Part shown: piece after piece, positions 27,521 to 35,747 of the stretch
How positions within the stretch are numbered: the first letter of the stretch is position 1
How the letters are laid out: each line of letters begins with the position of its first letter
NCBI GenBank assembly: GCA_947500415.1
Contig: CANMRT010000002.1
Span: 558,001-622,000 of the forward strand
Length of the DNA: 64,000 nucleotides
Direction: 5' to 3'
From: an uncultured Roseicyclus sp.
Lineage (GTDB): Bacteria > Pseudomonadota > Alphaproteobacteria > Rhodobacterales > Rhodobacteraceae
The notes under the pieces: model-generated
The model's input: the letters and a program-made list of their open reading frames with translations, nothing else
Databases searched by the model: none
What the model was told of the DNA's origin: nothing
Program-made: the position numbers and the translations under genes

Positions 27521-28315
27521 TCATCGGTTCAGGTATTCCATCAAGGTCACACCGCCTGAGCGGTCGGCATCGTAAGCCGCAAGCTCTGCGCGTCCCTCGG
27601 CTTGGAGGCCGCAGATATCGGCAAGGCCACGGACCTCTTCTGCTTCGACCTGTGCGAGGCAGGCAGCGGACAGGCGTGCCATGTCGTCTTCGGCGACCTC
27701 TTCAAATTCCAGCGCCCAGTGAAGCTCAATCGCGACAATCTCATCGAGGGTAATAAGACCGTTTTCGTCTATGTCCGCGTGCAGGAAGTCCTCAGCCCGA
27801 TCGCGAATGTTAACCGCTTCGAACTCGGCGTAGGAGACATCGGCGGAGCCATCGCCATCGGCGCGGTTCAGTTGCAATTCGGCGTAGGCGAAAAGCGTGC
27901 AGGGCTCATCTTCGTCCGTGGCGCAGTCCGGGTCTGCTTGCCAGTCGTCGACCAGAAACGTTTCAACTTCCGGCAGTGTAATGCGGCCATCGCCGTTTTC
28001 ATCGACCTCCGAAAAGAACACGCGGATCTCGGCGTTTGCTATCGCCGGTGTTTGCGCTGAGACCAAGTAAACAAGGGCCAAAGCGAGAATTGGCAAGGCG
28101 AAAACGAGGCCGCGCAAAGCGCGGGTGTAGGTGGATTTGAGCATGACAGGCTCCATGGTTTGGGGTTGCGAATGACCGCGCCCCTCCACTTCGCCTTCGA
28201 TCAGGCCGCGCACCATGTCTGACATCGTGCGACCCTTGCCGTCACTGACCCGCGACAATGCGGATTTCAGTTCGGGCGACAGGCGGATTTCGATGCTTTC
28301 CGTTTTCTTCGACAT
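27521..28315 (-). CDS. Membrane-anchored ribbon-helix-helix / four-EF-hand fusion protein
   Basis: A 264-residue protein of unusual layout. Residues 4-44 (SIEIRLSPELKSALSRVSDG, then RTMSDMVRGLIE) read as a ribbon-helix-helix DNA-binding domain. A transmembrane helix spans about 67-87. The remainder is exported and has four EF-hand loops: DENGDGRITLPE (105-116), DGDGSADVSYAE (153-164), DIDENGLITLDE (181-192) and DADRSGGVTLME (249-260). Cysteines at 131, 139, 219 and 235 could form disulfides. A strong GGAGG lies 8 bp before the ATG, supporting translation from the RHH. An internal ATG (MLKSTY) would give the exported part alone. A transmembrane calcium-responsive regulator is inferred, not shown. 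Confidence 0.75.
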   Translation of the reverse strand: MSKKTESIEIRLSPELKSALSRVSDGKGRTMSDMVRGLIEGEVEGRGHSQPQTMEPVMLKSTYTRALRGLVFALPILALALVYLVSAQTPAIANAEIRVFFSEVDENGDGRITLPEVETFLVDDWQADPDCATDEDEPCTLFAYAELQLNRADGDGSADVSYAEFEAVNIRDRAEDFLHADIDENGLITLDEIVAIELHWALEFEEVAEDDMARLSAACLAQVEAEEVRGLADICGLQAEGRAELAAYDADRSGGVTLMEYLNR

Positions 28316-28471
28316 GGATCAGGCCTCCGGCTTCTTGTGCAGGCGAGTGGGTGGGTTCGGTGCCCACAGGCTGCGCCCGCCACATCCTGCAATATAGGCT
28401 CCTTCGCGCCCCGACGGGACAAAAATCGTGTCCGGACACGTTATTTCATTGGGTGTCCGGGCAAAAAAAGA

Positions 28472-28492
28472 CCCCCGGAACAGGTCCGGGGG
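28472..28492 (-). terminator. Rho-independent terminator of the 57-aa exported protein gene
   Basis: An 8-bp stem CCCCCGGA / TCCGGGGG with a 5-nt loop. On the minus strand it is followed by a seven-base T run (28469-28463). Confidence 0.85.
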
Positions 28493-28524
28493 CTAGTCCA
28501 ACAGGGAGAGAGAATTCGGGGAGG

Positions 28525-28698
28525 TTAGCGGCCAACGACGGCCCAAGGCGTTCCGGGAGGGGCAACCGCGGGAACATCGCCGGGTGCTGTGAACACCGTG
28601 TTTTCAGGGGAAAGGATGCCACGTGTTTCGGCGTTGGCAGCTGCGCCGAAGACGAATGAGCCGAGGACGGCGATGGTCAGGATGGAGCGGATCAACAT
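28525..28698 (-). CDS. 57-aa exported protein of unknown function
   Basis: A short gene: signal peptide MLIRSILTIAVLGSFVFGAAANA, then a 34-residue mature part rich in Pro, Val and Gly (ETRGILSPENTVFTAPGD onward). AAAGGA lies about 10 bp before the ATG and a clear terminator follows, giving a complete transcription unit. No family is recognised. It may belong to the set of small exported proteins around it. Confidence 0.7.
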   Translation of the reverse strand: MLIRSILTIAVLGSFVFGAAANAETRGILSPENTVFTAPGDVPAVAPPGTPWAVVGR

Positions 28699-28896
28699 GG
28701 GTCAGGGTCCTTTCGAAGTTGCCATTAACCTACTTCGACGGACGCCCGACCGCGATTGCGGGAATCCCTACGTTCGGGCTTTCTGAGGTCAGGAAAACCC
28801 GCCCATTTGGACGCATATGCGCTCACTTGAACGGGTTCTTCGCAAAAAATGCGTTCAAATGGACGCTTTTTCCAAGTTCGTAGCGCGGCGCGCCGA

Positions 28897-29472
28897 TCAG
28901 CTTGCGCGCACAGTCACGTCGAGGCCGAAATCCGCGCCCGCCGGGGTTGCGCGGGTGGCGATCAGAGCCTGCAACTGGCCGGTGGTCGAGCCTCGGAAAA
29001 CCGCGCTTGCCGACATGGCCGCGACGATCATCGCAGCAAATCCCGCGCCTGCATCCTGATCGCCTCCGACAAGGGCAGAGACCTCAGCCGTCAGACCGCC
29101 ATCCACGCTGAAGACGGCGGTCGCACCACCGGCAGTCGCATTGTTCAGGGTCCAGCGCGTCACGTAGCTGTCGAGGCCGTTTTGGCCCTCGTAGTGGATG
29201 CCGATGCGGCTGTTGGAGCTTGCGGCCATGATCCGGCTGACCGCATTGGCGCCAAACTGCGCCTGCACGCTAGGTCCATTGGTGAAATCCATCGTGAGAC
29301 GCCCATTCCCACCCGCGCCGAAGCCGGGGATCGTGAAGCTGCCGGAGGTGGAAAAGCCAGGCGCCTCAAGCAGGGCGGAGCCGGTGGATGCAGCGACAGC
29401 GGGTTGGCCAGAGAGCGTCAGCAAGGCGGGTGCGGCGAGAAAAGAGGTCGACAGGAAGGCGCGGCGGTTCAT
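28897..29472 (-). CDS. Exported protein with Tat-like signal, unknown function
   Basis: A 191-residue protein. The N-terminus MNRRAFLSTSFLAAPALLTL carries an RRAFL twin-arginine-like motif and ends in AVAA, so Tat export is likely. The mature part is Gly/Ala/Ser/Thr-rich and beta-like (GSFTIPGFGAGGNGRLTMDF), with no cysteine. No family recognised. It is flanked by two gene-free spacers of about 200 bp. Confidence 0.7.
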   Translation of the reverse strand: MNRRAFLSTSFLAAPALLTLSGQPAVAASTGSALLEAPGFSTSGSFTIPGFGAGGNGRLTMDFTNGPSVQAQFGANAVSRIMAASSNSRIGIHYEGQNGLDSYVTRWTLNNATAGGATAVFSVDGGLTAEVSALVGGDQDAGAGFAAMIVAAMSASAVFRGSTTGQLQALIATRATPAGADFGLDVTVRAS

Positions 29473-29668
29473 GGGAGAAGGTCCTTAACAAAAGTTTCGA
29501 TTTTCAAATTGCCCCGGCTTTTGGGGAACACCGCTTAGATGCCCAATTACAGCGGGTCCCGCGATTGCGGAAAACCTGAGCGACGGAAATCCAACGCCCG
29601 TGCGTAAGCGCGCTTTTCCTTGCCATATCCGCACACCCGGCCCACCTTACCACGAAGGGAGGCCCGCG

Positions 29669-30805
29669 ATGGCGCAAAGCTTTGCTGACGATCATTTCAC
29701 GCTCGGCATTGAGGAGGAATACCTTCTTGTCGACCAGACGAGTTACGATCTGGCGGAGGCCCCTGCGGGTTTGATGGAGGCTTGCACAGCCAAGCTGGAA
29801 GGTCAGGTCAGCCCCGAATTCCTGAAATGCCAGATTGAAGTGGGCACCGGCATCTGCCCCAGCATCGCCGATGCGCGCGCCGATCTGCGGCGCTTGCGGG
29901 GGACGGTGGCGGAATGCGCGGGTCGCTTCGGCCTCGTCCCCATTGCCGTGTCCTGCCACCCCTTTGCCGATTGGAAGGATCAGCCGCACACCGACCGCGA
30001 CCGTTACAACCAGCTTGCCCGCGATCTGGGGGGGGTTGTGCAGCGCATGTTGATCTGTGGCGCCCATTGCCATGTGGGCCTGCCGGACGAAAACCTGCGC
30101 ATCGATGTGATGCGGCAGCTGACCTATTTTTTGCCGCATCTTCTGGCGCTGTCCACGTCTTCTCCCTTCTGGCAGGGGCGCGATACGGGCCTGGCGAGTT
30201 ACCGGCTGACGGTTTTCGACAATCTGCCACGGACGGGGCTGCCGCCAAATCTGGGATCATTTGGGGAATACCGCCGCTCGGTCGATGTGCTGATCGATCT
30301 GGGCCTGATCGAGGATACGTCAAAAATCTGGTGGGACCTGCGCCCGTCGGCCAATTTCCCGACGTTGGAGACGCGGATATGCGATGTCTCGCCCAGGTTG
30401 GAAGATCAACTGGCGCTGGCGGCGCTGATCCAATGCCTCGTGCGGATGCTGTGCCGATTGCGGAGCCTGAACCAGCGTTGGCGTGTCTATGACGCGTTCC
30501 TGATCAACGAAAATCGTTGGCGCGCGCAGCGCTATGGCGTGTCGGAAGGGTTGATTGATTTCGGACGCGGCGAAGTGGTGCCGATGCCGGAGCTGATCGA
30601 TGAATTGATTGCGCTGACCGCGGAGGATGCCGAGGCTCTGGGGTGCGCGGACGACGTTGAACGTTTGCGCGATATGGCGCGCCAAACCAGCGCGGACCGG
30701 CAGAGGGCCGTGTTCCAAGGCACATTGGATGCGGGCGGAGACCGGGGGGCTGCGATGCGGTCCGTGGTGGAGCATCTGGTGGACGAATTCCACGCCGATC
30801 TGTGA
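29669..30805 (+). CDS. Carboxylate-amine ligase, YbdK/GCS2 type
   Basis: A 378-residue enzyme of the glutamate-cysteine ligase 2 family. N-terminal [26 protein letters not shown] and [19 protein letters not shown] are characteristic active-site segments. Members ligate glutamate to an amine with ATP; YbdK has weak glutamate-cysteine ligase activity. GGGAGG lies 7 bp before the ATG. The role in this organism is uncertain. Confidence 0.9.
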   Translation: MAQSFADDHFTLGIEEEYLLVDQTSYDLAEAPAGLMEACTAKLEGQVSPEFLKCQIEVGTGICPSIADARADLRRLRGTVAECAGRFGLVPIAVSCHPFADWKDQPHTDRDRYNQLARDLGGVVQRMLICGAHCHVGLPDENLRIDVMRQLTYFLPHLLALSTSSPFWQGRDTGLASYRLTVFDNLPRTGLPPNLGSFGEYRRSVDVLIDLGLIEDTSKIWWDLRPSANFPTLETRICDVSPRLEDQLALAALIQCLVRMLCRLRSLNQRWRVYDAFLINENRWRAQRYGVSEGLIDFGRGEVVPMPELIDELIALTAEDAEALGCADDVERLRDMARQTSADRQRAVFQGTLDAGGDRGAAMRSVVEHLVDEFHADL

Positions 30806-30826
30806 CTGAACAAACCGGAGATTGAT

Positions 30827-31201
30827 ATGTATCGTCTAGCTGCCGTCGTCGTGGCCCTGATCGCCGCGCTCCACCTTTACATCGCGTGGTTCGAAATCTT
30901 CGCCTGGACCACGCGCGGCCCGCAGATTTTCACGAGCTTCCCGGCGGAATTGTTTGAGCCGACCGTGACGCTTGCTGCGAACCAAGGCCTCTACAACGGG
31001 TTTCTGGCCGCGGGTTTGATCTGGTCCCTGCTTATCCGCGACCCCGTCTGGCGGATCAATGTGGCGGTTTGCTTCCTGCTGTTTGTGGCCGTGGCCGGGG
31101 TGTTCGGGGCGGCAACCGCATCGCCGCGCATCCTGCTGGTCCAGACCGTGCCTGCGGTGATCGGGCTGGCGCTTTGTTTTCTGGCCCGACGGAAAGTGTG
31201 A
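30827..31201 (+). CDS. DUF1304 family membrane protein
   Basis: A 124-residue protein with four predicted transmembrane helices and the DUF1304 pattern (AALHLYIAWFEIFAW, ANQGLYNGFLAAGLIW). Function unknown. It follows the carboxylate-amine ligase gene by 21 bp and may be co-transcribed. Confidence 0.85.
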   Translation: MYRLAAVVVALIAALHLYIAWFEIFAWTTRGPQIFTSFPAELFEPTVTLAANQGLYNGFLAAGLIWSLLIRDPVWRINVAVCFLLFVAVAGVFGAATASPRILLVQTVPAVIGLALCFLARRKV

Positions 31202-31236
31202 CGCGAAGCGCTTGCAACATTGCTGAAAGACTCGGT

Positions 31237-31256
31237 AATTAAACAAGCGTTCAATT
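31237..31256. promoter_or_regulatory. TetR-type operator candidate before the acyl-CoA dehydrogenase gene
   Basis: AATTAAACAAGCGTTCAATT is an imperfect palindrome of the form AATTnAACnnnnGTTnAATT, 17 bp before the start at 31273. It resembles sites used by TetR-family regulators of acyl-CoA genes. No TetR gene is adjacent. Confidence 0.45.
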
Positions 31257-31272
31257 CTTGCGGGAGGGACAG

Positions 31273-32418
31273 ATGGATTTCGCACTCAGCGAAGAGGCCA
31301 CGGCCATCTACGACATGGCGCGCGCCTTTGGTGAAGCCGAGATCGCGCCCCATGCGCAGGCCTGGGAGCGGGAGGGGACGATCCCGAAGGACCTCTGGCC
31401 AAAGCTGGCGGAGCTTGGCTTTGCGGGGCTTTATGTGGCCGAGGAAAACGGCGGCTCAGGCCTTTCGCGGCTGGAGGCAACGATGGTGTTTGAGGCACTT
31501 TCGGAATCCTGCGCGTCCGTGGCAGCGTTCCTGTCGATCCACAACATGTGCGCGAAGATGATCGAAAGCTTCGGCTCGGATGAGATGCGCGCGCGGTTCC
31601 TGCCCCCTGCCCTTACGATGGAAACGGTCTTTTCCTACTGCCTGACGGAGCCCGGCTCAGGCTCGGACGCAGCGGCGTTGAAGACGCGGGCCGAGCGCAC
31701 GAATGAGGGCTACCTTTTGACTGGGACCAAGGCGTTCATCTCGGGCGGCGGCTATTCCGACGCCTACATCGTGATGTGTCGCACGGGTGAGGAAGGGCCC
31801 AAGGGCGTGTCGGCCATGGTCGTGGAAGATGGCGCAGAGGGGCTGTCGTTCGGCGGGCTCGAAGACAAGATGGGCTGGCGGTCGCAACCTACGCGGCAAG
31901 TGCAATTGGATGCCTGCGTGGTGCCGGCGGAGAACCTGTTGGGCGAGGAAGGCAAAGGCTTTCGCTACGCCATGGCGGGGCTGGACGGTGGGCGGCTCAA
32001 CATCGCGGCCTGTTCGCTAGGGGCGGCTGCGGCGGCATTGCGCGCGACGCTGGCGTATATGGGTGAGCGGAAGGCGTTCGGAAAATCGATCGACCAGTTC
32101 CAGGCGCTGCAGTTCCGACTGGCGGATATGGAGATCGAGCTTGAGGCCGCGCGTGTGTTCCTTCGGCAGGCCGCCTGGAAGCTAGACAATGGCGCGCCGG
32201 ATGCGACGAAGGCCTGCGCGATGGCCAAGAAGTTCTGCACGGAAGCCGGATCGCGGATCGCTGACCAATGCCTGCAATTGCACGGCGGCTATGGCTATCT
32301 GGCCGACTACGGGATCGAGAAGATCGTTCGCGATTTGCGGGTGCATCAGATCCTGGAAGGCACGAATGAGATCATGCGGATGATTGTGGCGCGCCAGATG
32401 CTAGCGGAACGGGGCTGA
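31273..32418 (+). CDS. Acyl-CoA dehydrogenase, probably isobutyryl-CoA dehydrogenase
   Basis: A 381-residue flavoenzyme. Family segments are CLTEPGSGSDAAALKTRA, FISGGG and the C-terminal LHGGYGYLADYGIEKIVRDLRVHQILEGTNEIMR, with the catalytic Glu in the YGIEKI/EGTNE region depending on subclass. The neighbours (3-hydroxyisobutyryl-CoA hydrolase and mmsB) point to isobutyryl-CoA to methacrylyl-CoA oxidation in valine degradation. GGGAGGG lies before the ATG. Confidence 0.9.
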   Translation: MDFALSEEATAIYDMARAFGEAEIAPHAQAWEREGTIPKDLWPKLAELGFAGLYVAEENGGSGLSRLEATMVFEALSESCASVAAFLSIHNMCAKMIESFGSDEMRARFLPPALTMETVFSYCLTEPGSGSDAAALKTRAERTNEGYLLTGTKAFISGGGYSDAYIVMCRTGEEGPKGVSAMVVEDGAEGLSFGGLEDKMGWRSQPTRQVQLDACVVPAENLLGEEGKGFRYAMAGLDGGRLNIAACSLGAAAAALRATLAYMGERKAFGKSIDQFQALQFRLADMEIELEAARVFLRQAAWKLDNGAPDATKACAMAKKFCTEAGSRIADQCLQLHGGYGYLADYGIEKIVRDLRVHQILEGTNEIMRMIVARQMLAERG

Positions 32419-32453
32419 GATTCGGGCGTTGCGCATGGGTGCAATGTCGGATT

Positions 32454-32486
32454 TTTTGCATTTTCATAGAACAAAGATGAGCAGGG
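32454..32486 (+). promoter_or_regulatory. 33-bp leader motif, copy 1 (before 3-hydroxyisobutyryl-CoA hydrolase)
   Basis: Reads TTTTGCATTTTCAT, then AGAACAAAGATGAGCAGGG. It matches 57389-57421 at 31 of 33 positions. It ends 11 bp before the hydrolase ATG. An ATG inside the motif (32477) opens a 7-codon reading frame (MSRDARA) whose stop overlaps the hydrolase start (ATGA). Confidence 0.6.
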
Positions 32487-32496
32487 ACGCGCGCGC

Positions 32497-33537
32497 ATGA
32501 GCGACGATATTCACATCCGCATCGAGGGCAAGGCCGGCCGGATTACGCTGAACCGGCCCAAGGCGCTGAACGCGGTGACGTACCAGATGTGTCTGGAGAT
32601 CGAGGCGGCATTGGACGCCTGGGCCGAGGATGATGCGGTTGCCCTGCTGGTGATCGACGCGGAGGGCGAGCGCGCGTTTTCGGCGGGTGGCGACATTCAG
32701 GAGATGTATGACACCGGCACTGCGGGGGATTTTGCCTATGGGCAAAAATTCTGGGCCGACGAATACCGAATGAACGCCAAGATGTTCAACATTCCCAAGC
32801 CGGTTGTGACCTTCCTGCAAGGATTCACGATGGGCGGCGGGGTTGGCGTGGGTTGCCACGGCTCGCACCGAATTGTGGGCGAGTCGAGCCAGATCGCGAT
32901 GCCGGAATGCGGGATTGGTTTGGTGCCGGACGTGGGGGGTACGTTGCTTTTGTCTCGCGCACCGGGGCGGTTGGGCGAATATCTGGGCGTGACGGCGGCG
33001 CGGATGGATGCGGGTGACGCGATCCATGCGGAGTTTGCGGATTACTTCGTGCCTGAGGCGCGGTGGGACGCGTTGAAGATGGAGCTTGTGGAAAGCGGTG
33101 ATTGGGACGCCGTGGATCGCGCTGCTGAGGCCGCACCTGAGAGTGCGTTGAAGGCGGCACAGCCGGAGTTGGACCGTTTGTTCAGTGGCGAGACGTTGCG
33201 CGATGTCGTCTCGGACCTTGTAGGCAGTGAAAGTGACGTGGCGCGGGGTGCGGAAAAGCTGATGGCGCGGAACTCTCCGTTGGCCATGGCTTGCGCGATT
33301 GAGCTGGTGCATCGCGCGCGGGGGGCGGATGATATCCTGATCGCGCTGCGCAATGAGTATCGCTTTACGGCGCGGTCGATGGAGCACGGGGATTTCATCG
33401 AAGGCATCCGCGCGGCGATCATCGACAAGGATCGCGCGCCGAAGTGGAAGCATTCCGGGCCATTGGACGTGCCCGCGGTCGATGTTGCGAACATGTTGCG
33501 CCCGTTAGGAGAGCGCGAATGGAGGATGGACGGATGA
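32497..33537 (+). CDS. 3-hydroxyisobutyryl-CoA hydrolase (crotonase fold)
   Basis: A 346-residue crotonase-superfamily protein. ITLNRPKALNAVTYQM, the oxyanion-hole loop AFSAGGDIQEMYD, GFTMGGGVGVGCHGSHRI and PECGIGLVPDVGGTLLLSR are the HIBCH signature; the length is longer than a plain enoyl-CoA hydratase, as expected. It hydrolyses 3-hydroxyisobutyryl-CoA in valine degradation. It overlaps mmsB by 4 bp (ATGA). Confidence 0.9.
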   Translation: MSDDIHIRIEGKAGRITLNRPKALNAVTYQMCLEIEAALDAWAEDDAVALLVIDAEGERAFSAGGDIQEMYDTGTAGDFAYGQKFWADEYRMNAKMFNIPKPVVTFLQGFTMGGGVGVGCHGSHRIVGESSQIAMPECGIGLVPDVGGTLLLSRAPGRLGEYLGVTAARMDAGDAIHAEFADYFVPEARWDALKMELVESGDWDAVDRAAEAAPESALKAAQPELDRLFSGETLRDVVSDLVGSESDVARGAEKLMARNSPLAMACAIELVHRARGADDILIALRNEYRFTARSMEHGDFIEGIRAAIIDKDRAPKWKHSGPLDVPAVDVANMLRPLGEREWRMDG

Positions 33538-34397
33538 AGATCGGATTTATCGGACTGGGCAACATGGGCGCGCCGATGGCCGCGAACCTTGCGGAGGCGG
33601 GCCACGAGGTTGTCGGTTTCGACACGGTCGAAGGCGTGGGGACGGCGGGGACGGCGGCGGAAGCGGCAAGCGGCGCGGATGTGGTCATCACTATGCTGCC
33701 CAATGGCGCGATCCTGAGGGCCGTCGCGGCAGAGGTGATCCCGGCCATGCGTAAAGGCGCGGTCTTTGTGGATTGCTCCACCGTTGAAGTGGATGCGGCG
33801 CGCGAAGTTGCGGCGCAGGCCGAGGCGGCGGGGCTTGGGTGGCTAGATGCACCGGTGTCTGGTGGTGTCGGAGGCGCGTCGGCAGGCACGCTGACGTTTA
33901 TGGTGGGCGGGTCGGAAGCGGCATTTGAGACGGTGACGCCACTGTTCGACATCATGGGGCAGAAGGCGGTTTTGTGCGGGCCTGCGGGGAATGGGCAGGC
34001 GGCGAAGATCTGCAACAACATGATCCTGGGCGTGACGATGATTGCGACGTGTGAGGCTTTTGCTATGGCCGACAAGCTGGGTCTGTCGCGTCAGAGCATG
34101 TTTGACGTTGTCTCGACGTCGAGCGGCTATTCCTGGACAATGAACGCCTATTGCCCGGCGCCGGGTGTGGGGCCGCAAAGCCCGTCGGACAATGATTATC
34201 AGCCGGGATTTGCGGCGGAGTTGATGTTGAAGGATTTGGGCCTGTCGCAGGCTGCTGCTGAGGCGGCGGATGCGGATACGCCGATGGGTCAGGCGGCGCT
34301 GGAGCTGTATCGCCGGTTCGTGGAGGATGAAGACGGTCTAGGGCGGGATTTCTCGGCTATGTTGCCGCGCTTCGAGGGGCGTGGGCGGGATAGCTAG
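33534..34397 (+). CDS. mmsB: 3-hydroxyisobutyrate dehydrogenase
   Basis: A 287-residue beta-hydroxyacid dehydrogenase. GFIGLGNMGAPMAANL is the Rossmann NAD site; DAPVSGGVGGASAGTLTFMVGG and the catalytic Lys in NGQAAKICNNM follow. It oxidises 3-hydroxyisobutyrate to methylmalonate semialdehyde, the substrate of MmsA. The ATGA overlap with the upstream hydrolase gene marks an operon. Confidence 0.94.
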   Translation: MKIGFIGLGNMGAPMAANLAEAGHEVVGFDTVEGVGTAGTAAEAASGADVVITMLPNGAILRAVAAEVIPAMRKGAVFVDCSTVEVDAAREVAAQAEAAGLGWLDAPVSGGVGGASAGTLTFMVGGSEAAFETVTPLFDIMGQKAVLCGPAGNGQAAKICNNMILGVTMIATCEAFAMADKLGLSRQSMFDVVSTSSGYSWTMNAYCPAPGVGPQSPSDNDYQPGFAAELMLKDLGLSQAAAEAADADTPMGQAALELYRRFVEDEDGLGRDFSAMLPRFEGRGRDS

Positions 34398-34483
34398 ACG
34401 TGGTTGCAAGGTTGCAACCGGGGGTTAAGCCACTGGCAAGAAAAGATTTTGTCGATTTCGTTTACCTTAGATTAGCCACGATT

Positions 34484-34585
34484 AAAGCACTTTGCGTTTG
34501 ACTTGAATCGCAACCCGCTGCCTCTCGCCTGCGGCTCGAACGCGGAACGCGATACGGTTAAGCAAGAAAAAACGCAAAGTGCTTT
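34484..34585. repeat. 102-bp element with perfect 16-bp terminal inverted repeats
   Basis: The left arm AAAGCACTTTGCGTTT (34484-34499) is an exact reverse complement of the right arm AAACGCAAAGTGCTTT (34570-34585). The 70-bp middle is partly self-complementary (CCTGCGGC, GCGGAACGCG). It encodes nothing. The right arm overlaps the stop codon of the monooxygenase-like gene. It could be a small transposable/REP-like element or a strong bidirectional hairpin. Confidence 0.65.
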
Positions 34586-34928
34586 AGCCGTGCGAGGCGC
34601 GGCTATCGGCGGGCGCCTCTTCCCGTTCAAACATGCCGTAATCGCGGATCACGGAGGCAATGCGCAGGCGGTAGTTGTCGAATATCCCGCCCCTGCCCTT
34701 TGCCTGCGCGCGACGGTGCGCGGCAAGCGTGCGCCAGCGCTGCACCGCCTCCTCATCTTCGAAAAAAGAAAGCGAGAGGATCTTGGCGGGGTCCATCAGG
34801 CTTTGGAACCGCTCGACGGAGATGAAACCCTCGACCTCGTCGATCATCGGGCGCATCTCGGCGGCGATGTCGAAGTAGTCGTCGCGGCGGTCGGTCTTTG
34901 GGTGCACTTCGAAAATGACGGCGATCAT
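34584..34928 (-). CDS. Antibiotic-biosynthesis-monooxygenase-like (ABM) protein
   Basis: A 114-residue protein with the dimeric alpha-beta barrel pattern: IAVIFEVHPKTDRRDDYFDIAAEM, EVEGFISVERFQSLMDPAKILSLSFFEDEEAVQRWR. Members are small oxygenases or ligand-binding proteins without cofactor. The start at 34928 is chosen because it begins the first strand; in-frame codons upstream are Ala/Pro/Ser noise antisense to the VOC gene. It follows the VOC gene by 22 bp, probably in the same operon. Confidence 0.8.
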   Translation of the reverse strand: MIAVIFEVHPKTDRRDDYFDIAAEMRPMIDEVEGFISVERFQSLMDPAKILSLSFFEDEEAVQRWRTLAAHRRAQAKGRGGIFDNYRLRIASVIRDYGMFEREEAPADSRASHG

Positions 34929-34950
34929 GGGCGTTGTCTTTCTTTTCTGG

Positions 34951-35355
34951 TCAGTCGTCGCGGGTCGGCTCGGACGGATTGTCGGAGAAGAGGGCGATTT
35001 TGTTGCCATCGGGGTCGCGCAGGTAGCCGACGTAGAAGCCGGGGCTATAGTCGGCGCGGAAGCCGGGTGCGCCGTCACTTGTGCCACCGGCGGCGAGGGC
35101 TGCGGCATGGAGGGCGCGCACCTCGGCCTGGGTGGGCACCTCAAAGGCGGTCATGGCGCCGTTGCCAGCCGTCGCTGCCGCACCGTTGAACGGCGGTTTG
35201 ACATAGAAATCGGGACCATTGGCGGGATCGCCGGGGGCGAAACTCAACCCTTCGGGGCCCTCGCTCAGGCTATAGCCGAGGGCGGGGAGGACGGCCGTGT
35301 AGAAGCGTTTCGACCGGGCAATATCATTGGACCCGATGGTGACATAGGCGATCAT
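34951..35355 (-). CDS. VOC (glyoxalase-like) family protein
   Basis: A 134-residue two-repeat VOC protein. MIAYVTIGSNDIARSKRFYTAVL opens it and GYLRDPDGNKIALFSD closes it, the usual metal-site framework. Activity unknown. It overlaps the NIPSNAP gene by 4 bp (ATGA). Part of an ArsR-flanked operon. Confidence 0.87.
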   Translation of the reverse strand: MIAYVTIGSNDIARSKRFYTAVLPALGYSLSEGPEGLSFAPGDPANGPDFYVKPPFNGAAATAGNGAMTAFEVPTQAEVRALHAAALAAGGTSDGAPGFRADYSPGFYVGYLRDPDGNKIALFSDNPSEPTRDD

Positions 35356-35675
35356 TCAAGCGCTCCGTGAGGGAGGGACACATTGCGCAACCATGTGCGG
35401 TCTTCGCGCAGAAGGAAACGCTCGGATTGCGCGAATTCGTAGTTTTCGCGGCCCAACGGATCGGCGGCCAGGCGTTCGCGATAGGCCTCGTAGGCGGCGA
35501 GGCTTTCGATGTTGTAGATGCCATAGGCCAAGGTCGAAGAGCCTTCGTCGGGGGCGTAGTAGCCGATGAGGTCCGCGCCGCAGCGTGGGATCGCCTGGCC
35601 CCAATTGAGGGCGTATTGGGTGAATTCGGCCTTTTTGGTCGGGTCGATCTGATAGCGGATGATACATGTCAGCAT
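35352..35675 (-). CDS. NIPSNAP-like (dimeric alpha-beta barrel) protein
   Basis: A 107-residue protein. LTCIIRYQIDPTKKAEFTQYALNWGQAIPRCGADLIGYYAPDEG fits the NIPSNAP pattern. It leads a three-gene operon (NIPSNAP, VOC, ABM) divergent from an ArsR regulator. Small proteins of this kind are often grouped with reactive-aldehyde or oxidative-stress functions, but the role here is unknown. Confidence 0.82.
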   Translation of the reverse strand: MLTCIIRYQIDPTKKAEFTQYALNWGQAIPRCGADLIGYYAPDEGSSTLAYGIYNIESLAAYEAYRERLAADPLGRENYEFAQSERFLLREDRTWLRNVSLPHGALE

Positions 35676-35728
35676 GATGTCTCCTGTCTTTTGCTACCCT
35701 CGGTCTAGCAGGTTGTGAGACGCAGATG

Positions 35729-35746
35729 CTTCGACTAAGGTCGAAG
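35729..35746. promoter_or_regulatory. CTTCGAC-TAAG-GTCGAAG palindrome, ArsR operator candidate
   Basis: A perfect 7-4-7 inverted repeat that ends 1 bp before the arsR-type ATG at 35748 and lies in the 72-bp gap to the divergent NIPSNAP operon. Position supports autoregulation and control of both directions. The arsR-type ATG has no clear Shine-Dalgarno, so the message may be leaderless. Confidence 0.65.
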
Positions 35747-35747
35747 T

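Noticed and set aside
32454-32486. LexA (GAAC-N7-GAAC) box within the 33-bp motif
   Set aside because: Only one GAAC half-site is present; the second half does not match.
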